A stretch of 64,000 nt of DNA from Streptomyces roseoverticillatus (GTDB lineage: Bacteria; Actinomycetota; Actinomycetes; Streptomycetales; Streptomycetaceae): assembly GCF_000719265.1 (NCBI RefSeq), contig NZ_JOFL01000003.1:124001-188000 (forward strand). The letters run 5' to 3'. The first letter of the stretch is position 1; the number at the start of each line of letters is the position of its first letter. A program made the position numbers and the translations under genes. Positions 35,999-44,223 of this stretch are shown here, piece by piece. The notes under the pieces were generated by a model that was given only the letters and a program-made list of their open reading frames with translations, did no database searches and was not told the DNA's origin.

Positions 35999-37224
35999 TG
36001 GACCTGGACTTCACCCCCGGGGAGGAGGCGTTCCGCGCGGAGGCCCGTGCCTGGCTCGCCGCGCACGTGCCGCGCACGCCGCTCCCCTCGCTGGAGACCC
36101 GGGAGGGCTTCGCCGGACACCGCGCGTGGGAGCGGACGTTGCACGCGGGACGCTGGTCGGCCGTCTCCTGGCCGCCCGCGTACGGGGGCCGTGGCCGGTC
36201 GTTCCTGGAGTGGCTCGTCTTCGAGGAGGAGTACTGGGCGGCCGGCGCGCCCGCCCGGGTCTCGCAGAACGGCATCGGCCTGCTCGCACCGACGCTCTTC
36301 GAGCACGGCACAGAGGAGCAGCGCGCCCGGATCCTGCCCGCGATGGCGAGCGGGGAGACGGTGTGGGCGCAGGCGTGGTCCGAGCCCGGGGCCGGCTCGG
36401 ACCTCGCGTCCTTACGGTCGGTGGCCGTGCCGGCGGCCGGCGGGTGGCGCTTGAGCGGGCAGAAGGCGTGGTCCTCGCGGGCCGCGTTCGCCGACCGGGC
36501 CTTCGGGCTCTTCCGCAGTCACCCGCCGGCCCCCGGACGGCCCCACGAGGGCCTGACATACGCGATGTTCGGGCTGGACGCGCCGGGGGTGACGGTGCGT
36601 CCGGTCGCCCGCCTCGACGGCCGGCCGGCGTTCGCGGAGATCTTCCTGGACGAGGTGTTCGTGCCCGAACGGGACGTCGTGGGCGCGCCCGGCGACGGCT
36701 GGCGCGTCGCCATGAGCACCGCCGGCAGCGAGCGCGGCCTCGCCCTGCGCAGCCCGGGCCGCTACGTGGCCGCCGCGCGCCGGCTCGTCGCGCTGTGGCG
36801 GGCGGCGGCCGACCCCGGGGACACGGCGCTGCGCGACCGGGTGGCGGACGCGGTCGTGCGGGCGCGCGCTTACCAGCTGTACGGGTACGGGTGCGCGAGC
36901 GCGGCGGGCGGCCCGCGGGGCGCAGAGCCGAGCCTGACGAAGCTGTTCTGGTCGGAGCTCGACCTGGCCCTGCACGAGACGGCGCTCGACCTGCTCGGCC
37001 CGTACGGCGAGCTGGCCGCCGCCGCGGACGACGCCCCTGCGCACGGAGCCTGGGCGGAGGGCTGGGTCTTCGCCCTGGCGGGTCCACTCTACGCGGGCAC
37101 GAACGAGATCCAGCGGGACATCGTGGCGGAACGGCTGCTGGGCCTGCCGAGGGGGCGGCGCCCGGCGGCCGGGCCGCCGGGCGGAGCTGACACCCCGCCG
37201 GCCGTACGGGAGCGGCCGGCGTGA
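35998..37224 (+). CDS. fadE31: FadE31-like acyl-CoA dehydrogenase
   Basis: A 408-residue flavin acyl-CoA dehydrogenase. FAD/substrate regions are WAQAWSEPGAGSDLASLRS, GWRLSGQKAWSSRAAF, FAEIFLDEVFVPERDVVGA and the C-terminal GPLYAGTNEIQRDIVAERLL. The start MDLDFTPGEEAFRAEARAWL and overall pattern are closest to mycobacterial FadE31. FadE31 and FadE32 form a heteromeric dehydrogenase acting after ring opening in HIP catabolism; the partner gene is next. The tail after LLGLPRG is longer than usual. ATG overlaps the crotonase stop (TGATG). Confidence 0.85.
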   Translation: MDLDFTPGEEAFRAEARAWLAAHVPRTPLPSLETREGFAGHRAWERTLHAGRWSAVSWPPAYGGRGRSFLEWLVFEEEYWAAGAPARVSQNGIGLLAPTLFEHGTEEQRARILPAMASGETVWAQAWSEPGAGSDLASLRSVAVPAAGGWRLSGQKAWSSRAAFADRAFGLFRSHPPAPGRPHEGLTYAMFGLDAPGVTVRPVARLDGRPAFAEIFLDEVFVPERDVVGAPGDGWRVAMSTAGSERGLALRSPGRYVAAARRLVALWRAAADPGDTALRDRVADAVVRARAYQLYGYGCASAAGGPRGAEPSLTKLFWSELDLALHETALDLLGPYGELAAAADDAPAHGAWAEGWVFALAGPLYAGTNEIQRDIVAERLLGLPRGRRPAAGPPGGADTPPAVRERPA

Positions 37225-37291
37225 CGGCCGCACCCGGAACCGCAAGGGCCCGCGCACGCGGCCCCCGGACCGCCTCATGGGAGCAGACGGC

Positions 37292-38314
37292 ATGAAGTTC
37301 GTCCTCGGTACCGAGCAGCGGGACTTCGCCCGCGTCCTCGGCCGGATGCTGGGTGCGGCGGACACCCCGGCGGCCGTACGGGCCTGGGCCCGGGGTGATC
37401 ACGGGCCCGGTCTCGCCGTGTGGGAGCGGGTGGCGCGGGCGGGAGTGTTCGGGCTGGCAGTGCCGGAGGCGTTCGGGGGTGCGGGGCCGCTGCCGGCGGA
37501 GGTAGCGGTGGCGTTCACCGAGCTGGGCCGGTACGCGGTGCCCGGCCCGGCCGTGGAGACGGTCGCCGTGACGGCGCTGCTGGCGCGGCTGGCCGCGGAG
37601 GGCCGGACCGTGCTCGCGCAGGCGTGGCTGCCGCGGGTGTGCGAGGGCGGGGCCCTGGTGACGGCGGCGCTGCCTGGGGCGCCGGGCGGGAGTCCGTACG
37701 CGCTGGACGCGGACGTGTGCGACGCGGTGTTCGTGGTGCCGGCCGGGACGGACGATCTCTTCCTCGCCGCCGGGCACGGCCCCGTGCAGCCCTCCCTGGA
37801 CCCGGCGCGGTGGCTCGCGATACCGCGCTGCGGGGCCGAGCCGGTGGCCTCCGGGCGGGCGGTGCGCGAGGCGGCGCGGCACGCCGCGGACTGGGCGGCG
37901 TTCGCGGCGGCCGCGCAGCTGCTCGGCGTGGGGTCGGCGCTGCTGGAGCGGACGGTGGCGTACGTGCGGCAGCGCCGGCAGTTCGGGACGCCGGTCGGTG
38001 CGTTCCAGGCGGTCAAACACCGGCTGGCGGACACGCGCGTGGGGCTGGAGTTCGCCGGGCCGCTCGTGCACGGGGCCGCCGTGGCCCTGTCGGCGGGGGC
38101 ACCGGGCGCGGCGGCGGAGGTCGCCGCGGCGAAGGCGGCCGCGTCCGACGCGGCCTACGCCGCGGCGCGGGCCGCCCTTCAGCTGCACGGCGCGATCGGC
38201 TATACCGCGGAGCACGACCTGTCGCTGTGGCTGGGCAAGGCGCGGGCGCTGCGGTCCGCATGGGGGTCGCCCGCGGGCTGCCGGGCCCGCACCCTCGATA
38301 TATTTCGCGAGTAA
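37292..38314 (+). CDS. fadE32: FadE32-like acyl-CoA dehydrogenase
   Basis: A 340-residue acyl-CoA dehydrogenase, shorter than the partner, as for the FadE32/33 type subunits. Visible blocks are FGLAVPEAFGGAGPLPAEVA, RRQFGTPVGAFQAVKHRLAD and LQLHGAIGYTAEHDLSLWLG. ATG at 37292 is chosen because GGAG lies nine bases upstream and the family begins M-x-F; an ATG five codons upstream is possible. It probably forms an alpha2beta2 enzyme with the preceding product. The stop codon lies within a KstR2-like half-palindrome. Confidence 0.85.
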   Translation: MKFVLGTEQRDFARVLGRMLGAADTPAAVRAWARGDHGPGLAVWERVARAGVFGLAVPEAFGGAGPLPAEVAVAFTELGRYAVPGPAVETVAVTALLARLAAEGRTVLAQAWLPRVCEGGALVTAALPGAPGGSPYALDADVCDAVFVVPAGTDDLFLAAGHGPVQPSLDPARWLAIPRCGAEPVASGRAVREAARHAADWAAFAAAAQLLGVGSALLERTVAYVRQRRQFGTPVGAFQAVKHRLADTRVGLEFAGPLVHGAAVALSAGAPGAAAEVAAAKAAASDAAYAAARAALQLHGAIGYTAEHDLSLWLGKARALRSAWGSPAGCRARTLDIFRE

Positions 38315-38329
38315 AACACTTGCTAATCT
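38311..38329 (+). promoter_or_regulatory. FUSC gene promoter overlapped by a third KstR2-like site
   Basis: GTAAAACACTTGCT (38311-38324) matches the site 2 core at 10 of 14 positions, including all of AAACACTTG. It ends at the first base of the -10 TAATCT (38324-38329), seven bases before the ATG. A repressor bound here would block the promoter. The left half-site is weak. Confidence 0.45.
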
Positions 38330-38336
38330 CTTGGGC

Positions 38337-39938
38337 ATGGTGAAACGCCCAGCCCTGCCCGGGACCCTGCACGCCGCCTTCCGGCTCGGCCGCCCGGCGG
38401 ACATCCGGCACAAGTCGGCCCTCAGCGCCGTCGTGGCCATGGCCGTGCCGGACGCCGCCCTGCTCGCGGCCGGCCGGCTGGACCTCGCGCTGTACACCTC
38501 CGCCGGGGCCCTGTGCGCGCTGTACGGCCACGACCGGCCGTACGCCGACCGCGCCCGGGCCCTCGCCCTCGTGGTGCTCGGCATGACGGCGGGCGTCGGC
38601 ACGGGCCTGGTCGCCGCGGCCCTCACGCGCTCCCCCGCCGTGCTCGTCCTGGTCGCCGCGGCGCTCGCGGCCGTGCAGAAGACGGTCTGCGACGCCGCCC
38701 GTACGGGCCCGCCCGGCAACATCGTGCTCACCTTCGTCTCGGCGTCGGCGTGCTTCGTACCGCAGCGGGCCGCCGGCCTGCCGCTCCACCTCGGGCTGAC
38801 GCTGGCCTGCGGGCTCTGGGCGTGGCTGGTCTGCATGGCGCCCGCCCTCGTCCGGCCGTACGGGCCCGACCGGATCGCCGCCGCCCGCGCGCTGGAAGCC
38901 GCGGCGCGCGCAGTGCGCGCGGACGCGGCGGCCGCTCCCCGCGCCCGGCACGCCGCCTGGCAGGCACTGCTGCGGGCGCCCGCGCAGGTGCGCGCCCACG
39001 TGCACGGCGGACTCGCCCGCATGGAGCCGGACGCACAGGGCGGCCACGCCCGGCCGGCACCCCCGAACGCCGCGCAGGACACCACGCCTGGCATCGCCCC
39101 GGACGCCGGCCGCTGGGAAGCCTGGGCGCGGGACCTGCGCAAGGGCCGCTCCCTGCCCGGGGACGCCCCCGCCGCACCCGGCCCGGGCGCACTGCCCCTG
39201 CCCCCTCCCCGGCTGCGCCCGCACCTTCCCGCCGGCGTCCGCGTCCTGACCGGCTCCGCCCTCGCCGGCTGGGCGTCACTCGCCTGCGGCGTCGGGCACC
39301 CCTACTGGGCCGTGGTCACGGCCGCCTCCGTCGTTCAGGCCAACTCCGCACTGTCCTGGCACCGTGCGCTGCAGCGCACCCTGGGCAACCTCCTCGGCGT
39401 GCTGCTCTTCGCCACGCTCGTGCCGGTGGTCCGCGCCGGCGCCGTGGCCATGGTGCTGACCGCGCTCGCCCTGCAGGCGGGCGCCGAGGCGCTCATCTCC
39501 CGCAACTACTGGCTCGGCACGGTCTGCGTCACCCCGATGGCCCTGCTGCTGACCGAATTCGGTGGCAGCCACCCCGCCCGGGAGCTCGTCGGCGACCGCT
39601 GGACCGATACGCTCGTCGGCGCGGCGACGGGCCTGCTCGCCTGCGCGCTGGTCGGCAACCGGCGGGCGGCGGACCGGGTCGAGGCCGCCGCGGCCCGGGT
39701 GGACGGGGCGCGCGCCGCGGCCCTCGCCGTGCCCGCCGGTGCCGACCGGGACCGCGAGAGGGCCCGCGACCGGCTCGCGGCTGCCCTCGTCGAGCTGCGG
39801 GAGGCTGCCGACACCGCCGCAGGCGAGTGGCGGCGGACCCCGCCCGGGGAGCGGGTGGCGCGTGCCGAGCGCGACGGCCACCGGGCGCTGGCCTCGCTCG
39901 TACGGGGGCACGCCCCCGGTGGCGCGGCGGCGTTCTGA
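38337..39938 (+). CDS. FUSC-family membrane protein
   Basis: A 533-residue protein with two membrane blocks: about five hydrophobic helices in residues 25-180 and five more in about 300-440 (for example VGHPYWAVVTAASVVQANSA, then TLGNLLGVLLFATLVPVV). These match FUSC/aromatic acid exporter proteins. The linker between blocks is Pro/Ala-rich and the C-terminal 85 residues are charged helices. Substrate unknown; FUSC members move aromatic or fusaric acids. It follows fadE32 by 22 bases, under a possible KstR2 site, so it could export or import a steroid breakdown product (inferred). Confidence 0.82.
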   Translation: MVKRPALPGTLHAAFRLGRPADIRHKSALSAVVAMAVPDAALLAAGRLDLALYTSAGALCALYGHDRPYADRARALALVVLGMTAGVGTGLVAAALTRSPAVLVLVAAALAAVQKTVCDAARTGPPGNIVLTFVSASACFVPQRAAGLPLHLGLTLACGLWAWLVCMAPALVRPYGPDRIAAARALEAAARAVRADAAAAPRARHAAWQALLRAPAQVRAHVHGGLARMEPDAQGGHARPAPPNAAQDTTPGIAPDAGRWEAWARDLRKGRSLPGDAPAAPGPGALPLPPPRLRPHLPAGVRVLTGSALAGWASLACGVGHPYWAVVTAASVVQANSALSWHRALQRTLGNLLGVLLFATLVPVVRAGAVAMVLTALALQAGAEALISRNYWLGTVCVTPMALLLTEFGGSHPARELVGDRWTDTLVGAATGLLACALVGNRRAADRVEAAAARVDGARAAALAVPAGADRDRERARDRLAAALVELREAADTAAGEWRRTPPGERVARAERDGHRALASLVRGHAPGGAAAF

Positions 39939-40009
39939 GCCTCCTTCCGGACGGGCACCGGCGGGGCGGCAGAATCTACCCGGAGCACCGACTGGAAAGG
40001 ATCACCACC

Positions 40010-40516
40010 GTGACCGAGGACATCGTCGCGCGCGTGCTGCGGCAGTGGCAGCAGGTCCACCCCGGACTCGACACCGCGCCGATGGCCGTGATCGGCAGGC
40101 TCAACCGCTGTGCGGCGCTGCTCCAGCAGGCCACGGACGCCCCGCTGGTGCGGGAGGGGCTGACGCGCGCGGAGTTCGACATCCTCGGCACCCTGCGGCG
40201 CACGGGCCGGGAGCTGACGCCGGGCCAGATCGCCCGGGAGACCTTCGCGTCGGGGGCCGCGGTGACCAAGCGGCTGCGGGTGCTCGAAGCGCGCGAGCTG
40301 GTCGCGCGCCGCGCCGACGAGCGGGACCGGCGCATGTCCCATCTCTCCCTGACGGAGGGGGGCCGGGAGCTCATCGACCGCCTGATCCCGCATCAGCTGA
40401 GCTACGAGAACGCGCTGCTGGAGGGGCTCGGCGGGGAGCGCCGGACCGAGCTGGCGGAGACGCTCGCCGAACTGCTCGTCCTGCTGGAGGGACGGCTGGG
40501 CGGCCTTCAGCCCTGA
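40010..40516 (+). CDS. MarR-family transcriptional regulator
   Basis: A 168-residue winged-helix regulator: recognition region LTPGQIARETFASGAAVTKR, wing RRADERDRRMSHLSLTEGGR, and flanking dimerisation helices. GTG at 40010 has AAAGG nine bases upstream. It follows the FUSC gene on the same strand with 71 bases between, so it may regulate that transporter, as many MarR proteins do. No operator palindrome was identified. Confidence 0.88.
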   Translation: MTEDIVARVLRQWQQVHPGLDTAPMAVIGRLNRCAALLQQATDAPLVREGLTRAEFDILGTLRRTGRELTPGQIARETFASGAAVTKRLRVLEARELVARRADERDRRMSHLSLTEGGRELIDRLIPHQLSYENALLEGLGGERRTELAETLAELLVLLEGRLGGLQP

Positions 40517-40664
40517 GCCGTTCCGGCGGATGACGGCGAGCCCACCCATCACGGTGGCCACGCATGCCGCAGGCCCTCGCCGCTGCGGCTTCGCGCCGTT
40601 GCGGCGGGGCGACTTCTTCCGCAGCCGGCGCTCCGGATCGCACCCCTCATTTCTTTCGCAGCCC

Positions 40665-40681
40665 GTACCCCCTGGAGGTAC
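40665..40681. promoter_or_regulatory. CsoR-box-like palindrome (relic of copper control)
   Basis: GTACCCCCTGGAGGTAC resembles the TACCC...GGGTA copper repressor (CsoR) box of Streptomyces. It lies 45 bases before the remains of a copper ATPase gene; ATACACCCCAGGGGTCG at the edge of that gene is a second, weaker match. The arms extend to CGCAGCC/GGCTGCG, so a terminator hairpin for the MarR gene is also possible. Confidence 0.4.
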
Positions 40682-40713
40682 GGCTGCGGCCCTTCCCCGC
40701 ACCTTGCGCGAAA

Positions 40714-41334
40714 TACACCCCAGGGGTCGAGGCCGGCGCGGGCGGCCCGGCCACCGGCGCGACCCTCAACGCGGGCGGCCGCCTCGTCGTGGAGGCCGGC
40801 CGGGTCGGCGCGGACACGCAGCTGGCCCGGATGGCGAAGCTCGTCGAGGACGCCCGGAACGGCGAGGCGGCGGCCCGGCGGCTCGCCGACCGCATCTCCG
40901 CCGTCTTCGTCCCCGTCGTCATCGCCCTGGCGCTCGGCACGCTCGGGTTCCGGCTCGCGACCGGAGCCGGGCCGACCGCCGCGTTCACCGACCGCCGTGA
41001 CCGTGGCCGTGGCCGTGGCCGGAGCTTGCCGGAGGCCCAGGGGGAGGGCGATGGCGCTGCCCGGCGAGTTGCGCGAGGCGCAGGAGGCCGCGGGCCGCAC
41101 CGCGGTCCTGGTCGCCTGGGACGGCGAGGCCCGCGCCGTCCCAGAGGTCGCGGACGCGGTCAAGGACACCAGCGCCGAGGCCGTCCGGCGGCTCCGCGCG
41201 CTCGGCCTCGCGCCGATCCTGCTCACCGGCGACAACAAGGCCGTCGCCGAGGTGGGCATCGGCGAGGTGATCGCCGAGGTCACGCCGCGGGACAAGGTGG
41301 ACGTCGTCAAGCGGCTGGCCGCGTCAGGGCGACG
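40714..41334 (+). pseudogene. Decayed copper-type P-type ATPase
   Basis: Two fragments in different frames read as CopA-like ATPase. Frame 1 (to about 40989) gives GATLNAGGRLVVEAGRVGAD and LADRISAVFVPVVIALALGT. Frame 2 (from about 40991) gives AVTVAVAVAGACRRP, where the membrane CPC motif is lost, jumping to VLVAWDGEARAV, LGLAPILLTGDNKAVAEVGI and PRDKVDVVKRL. The phosphorylation motif DKTGT, the N-terminal metal-binding domain and the C-terminus are absent. A large internal deletion plus frameshift is the simplest reading. The 3' end abuts the stop of the lipoprotein gene. Confidence 0.8.
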
Positions 41335-41878
41335 GGGCCGGCGTCGGCAGCTTGGCCGCGGGGAAGGCGTTGTTGCTGTCGCAGACGAGGTCCGAGATCA
41401 CGAGCCCGCCGCCGCTGAGCTCGACCTTCACGTCGTGGATCTGCCGCCCGCGCGGCACCTCGTTGGCGGCCGCGGTGCACACGAACTGGCTCCGGGCGAC
41501 CGGCGAGAGCTTGAGGACGTTGTACGGCATCTGGATGCTCACCCGCAGCGTACCGGTGGTGACGTGCACCTCGCCCTTCATCTTGGGCACGTCGGAGTAC
41601 AGGCCCCGGATCCGCTGGTCCTCGTCCGGCCCCTCCAGCAGGAGCACGATGGCGTCCTCCGCGCCGAGCTTGGCCTTGGCCTGGCGGGTCACCTGCGTCA
41701 CGCCGGTGGGCGACATGAAGTAGAGCTTCGCCTCCGCCGCGTTGGCCTCTCCCTGCCGCTTGGCGCCCGTCGCGGGCTGGCCCACGTCGATGACGTCGGT
41801 GGTCGTCACGCCGCAGCCCGCGAGAGCGGTCAGCAGCGCGGTGGCCAGGGCGGCGCGCCGCAGTCGCCGTGCCGTCAT
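41324..41878 (-). CDS. GerMN-domain lipoprotein of a two-component operon
   Basis: A 184-residue lipoprotein with signal peptide and lipobox LAGC (Cys22). The rest resembles a GerMN (sporulation/germination) domain, with AKLYFMSPTGVTQVTRQ, IVLLLEGPDEDQRIRGLYSD and a C-terminal beta-rich half. It is the third gene after a response regulator and kinase, with an ATGA overlap. The arrangement recalls MtrAB-LpqB and CseA-type lipoproteins that tune a sensor kinase at the cell surface, so it may modulate this kinase (inferred). Confidence 0.8.
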   Translation of the reverse strand: MTARRLRRAALATALLTALAGCGVTTTDVIDVGQPATGAKRQGEANAAEAKLYFMSPTGVTQVTRQAKAKLGAEDAIVLLLEGPDEDQRIRGLYSDVPKMKGEVHVTTGTLRVSIQMPYNVLKLSPVARSQFVCTAAANEVPRGRQIHDVKVELSGGGLVISDLVCDSNNAFPAAKLPTPAPSP

Positions 41879-43374
41879 GCCGGCTCGCCCCCGCCCTGCC
41901 GCAGCGGCAGCTCCACCGTGAACACCGCGCCTCCTCCGGGTCGGTTGGCGGCCCGCACGGTCCCGTCGTGCAGGCGTACGTTCTCCAGGGTGATCGCGAG
42001 GCCGAGGCCGCTGCCCTCGGAGCGGGCGCGGGAGGAGTCGGCCTTGAAGAACCGCTCGAAGACGTGCGGGAGCACGTCGGGGTCGATGCCCTCGCCGCGG
42101 TCGGCGATCTCGATCAGCAGGCGCCGGCCCTCCTCGCCGTGGGCCACCCGGACCGCGACGTCCACCGGTTCGCCGCCGTGCTTGAGGGCGTTGCCCACGA
42201 GGTTGGCGACGACGACGTCGATGCGGCGCGGGTCCAGCCGGGCGCGGACGCCCTCGGGCAGGTCGGCGGCGACCTTGTCCTGCCAGCCGCGGGCCTGGAC
42301 GGTCTTGCGGATCGTCTCGGAGACGTCGACCTCGTCCAGGTGGAGGGCGGCGGCGCCCGCGTCGAAGCGGGAGATCTCCATCAGGTCCTCGACCATACGG
42401 GCGAGCTTGCCGGTCTCCTCGCTGATGAGGCGGACGGCGTAGGCGGTGTCGGGGTCGAGGGTGGCGGCGTCCTCGTCGAGGACGTCGACGACGGCGGTCA
42501 TCGCGGCCAGGGGGGTGCGCAGCTCGTGCGAGACGTCGGCGGCGAAGCGCCGCGAGTTGGCCTCCATGCGGCGCAGTTCGGCGACGTTCTCCTCCAGGGC
42601 CTCGGCCATGTCGTTGAAGGTGCGGGAGAGGTCGGCGAGTTCGTCGCGGCCGGTGACCTTGAGGCGGGTGTCGAGCTCGCCGGCGGCGAGCTTGCGGGAG
42701 GCGCGGCGCAGCTCTCGCACGGGCCGCAGCACGCCGCGCGCGGCGATCAGGGCGGGCACGGCGGCCAGGGCGACGGCGGGCAGGGCGCCGCTCTGGGCGG
42801 CCTTGACCAGGGCCTGGACGTTCGCCTCGTCCTCGCGGAGCGGCATCTGCGCGTACACCTCCAGGCCGGAGTCCTCGCTGGTGCCGCGGTAGGTGACGGG
42901 CAGGCCGATGGCGAGCCACGGTTCGCCGCCGCTGTCGAGGCGCTGGAAGGCGGGGATGCCCGCGCGGACCTTCTCCTGGACGCCCTGCGGGATTCGCCTG
43001 GGGTTGCCGCCGGGCGTGAGCCCGCCGCCCCGGTAGCGCAGCTGGATGGTCCAGCGCTGGGCGCTGCCCGCCGCGTTCAGCCGGTGCTGGAGGTCCTGGA
43101 GGGACTGCTGGGACAGCGGGAAGGTGTAGTCGGGGACCTGCGAGTTGACCTGGGAGCGCAGCGCCTCGATGGCCGTGTCCTGGGTGCGCTTGAGGATGGC
43201 CGTGCGGGCCTCGCGGAAGGTCAGGGCGGCCGTGGTGAGCGCGCTGAGCGCGGCGACCAAGAGGAACGCGAGCACGAGGCGGGCGCGGAGGCCGGCGGCG
43301 ACGGCGCGCAGGGACGGGCGGCGGAAGGCGGGGCGGCGCAGGACGGGCCGGCGCAGGAAGGCGGGCCGGCTCAC
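41875..43374 (-). CDS. Sensor histidine kinase
   Basis: A 499-residue membrane kinase. An Arg-rich N-terminus with repeated RRP units precedes helix 1 (LVLAFLLVAALSALTTAALT). An extracellular sensor of about 140 residues, helix 2 (ALPAVALAAVPALIAARGVL), a HAMP domain and the phospho-acceptor box FAADVSHELRTPLAAM follow. The ATPase domain has NLVGNALKHGG, DRGEGID and GSGLGLAI. GTG at 43374 overlaps the regulator stop by four bases. Signal unknown; the operon's surface lipoprotein suggests envelope sensing. Confidence 0.92.
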   Translation of the reverse strand: MSRPAFLRRPVLRRPAFRRPSLRAVAAGLRARLVLAFLLVAALSALTTAALTFREARTAILKRTQDTAIEALRSQVNSQVPDYTFPLSQQSLQDLQHRLNAAGSAQRWTIQLRYRGGGLTPGGNPRRIPQGVQEKVRAGIPAFQRLDSGGEPWLAIGLPVTYRGTSEDSGLEVYAQMPLREDEANVQALVKAAQSGALPAVALAAVPALIAARGVLRPVRELRRASRKLAAGELDTRLKVTGRDELADLSRTFNDMAEALEENVAELRRMEANSRRFAADVSHELRTPLAAMTAVVDVLDEDAATLDPDTAYAVRLISEETGKLARMVEDLMEISRFDAGAAALHLDEVDVSETIRKTVQARGWQDKVAADLPEGVRARLDPRRIDVVVANLVGNALKHGGEPVDVAVRVAHGEEGRRLLIEIADRGEGIDPDVLPHVFERFFKADSSRARSEGSGLGLAITLENVRLHDGTVRAANRPGGGAVFTVELPLRQGGGEPA

Positions 43375-44069
43375 AGGGGTCCGAAGCGGTAGCCGAAGCC
43401 GCGGACGGTCTGGATGTACTTCGGCGACCGGGTGGATTCCTCGACCTTGGTGCGCAGCCGCATCACGCACGCGTCCACGAGGCGGGCGTCCCCGTGGTAG
43501 CTGTGCTCCCACACGTGCTCCAGGAGCTGCTGGCGGCTGAAGACGCGGCCCGGGGTGGCGGACAGGTACAGCAGCAGCTTCATCTCGGAGGGTGCGAGCG
43601 GCAGGTCCTGGCCGTGCTTGGCGACGAGGAGGCCCTTGCGGTCGATGGTCAGGTCGCCGTGGATCTCCACGGGCTGCAGGGCGGCCGGGTCCGGTCCGCC
43701 GTCGCCGGGGGCGGCGCGGCGCAGCACGGCCCGGATCCGGGCCTCCAGAACCTCGCCGCGGGCGGGCTTGACGATGTAGTCGTCGGCGCCGGCCTCCAGC
43801 CCGAGGACGACGTCTATGTCGTCGCCGCGCGCGGTGAGCATGATGATCGGGATCTGCTGGGTGGCGCGGATGCGGCGGCACACCTCGAAGCCGCTCTTGT
43901 CGGGCAGCATGAGGTCGAGCAGGACGAGGTCGGGGCGGAAGGTCTCCATGGCGGCGAGCCCGGCCTCGCCGGTGGCCGCGCCCTCCACCTCGTGGCCGCG
44001 GCGGCGCAGGGTGAGGGAGACGCCTTCCCGTACCGCGCGGTCGTCCTCGATCAGCAGCACCCGTGACAT
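43371..44069 (-). CDS. OmpR-family response regulator
   Basis: A 232-residue regulator: receiver domain with phospho-acceptor Asp52 in LVLLDLMLP, then a C-terminal winged-helix DNA-binding domain (SEMKLLLYLSATPGRVFSRQ to TVRGFGYRFGPL). It starts the operon with the kinase and lipoprotein. ATG at 44069 is chosen because the receiver domain begins there (MSRVLLIEDD); the frame extends upstream without support. Target genes are not visible. Confidence 0.92.
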   Translation of the reverse strand: MSRVLLIEDDRAVREGVSLTLRRRGHEVEGAATGEAGLAAMETFRPDLVLLDLMLPDKSGFEVCRRIRATQQIPIIMLTARGDDIDVVLGLEAGADDYIVKPARGEVLEARIRAVLRRAAPGDGGPDPAALQPVEIHGDLTIDRKGLLVAKHGQDLPLAPSEMKLLLYLSATPGRVFSRQQLLEHVWEHSYHGDARLVDACVMRLRTKVEESTRSPKYIQTVRGFGYRFGPL

Positions 44070-44223
44070 GCGGACAGTATCGTTCCCTTCCGCACACTCG
44101 TGCGCAGCAGGGCCCCCGATCGGCAGATCTGTCACAGAGTGCTCACATTCCCCTCCCGCACCACTTCCCGGGCCGCTTCCCGACCGTTTCCCGACCGTTT
44201 CCCGTTCCTGCGGCGGCCGCCGG

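Noticed and set aside
40549..41310. Reverse-strand open frame over the ATPase relic
   Set aside because: Ser/Ala/Arg-rich shadow; the forward strand shows clear P-type ATPase blocks.
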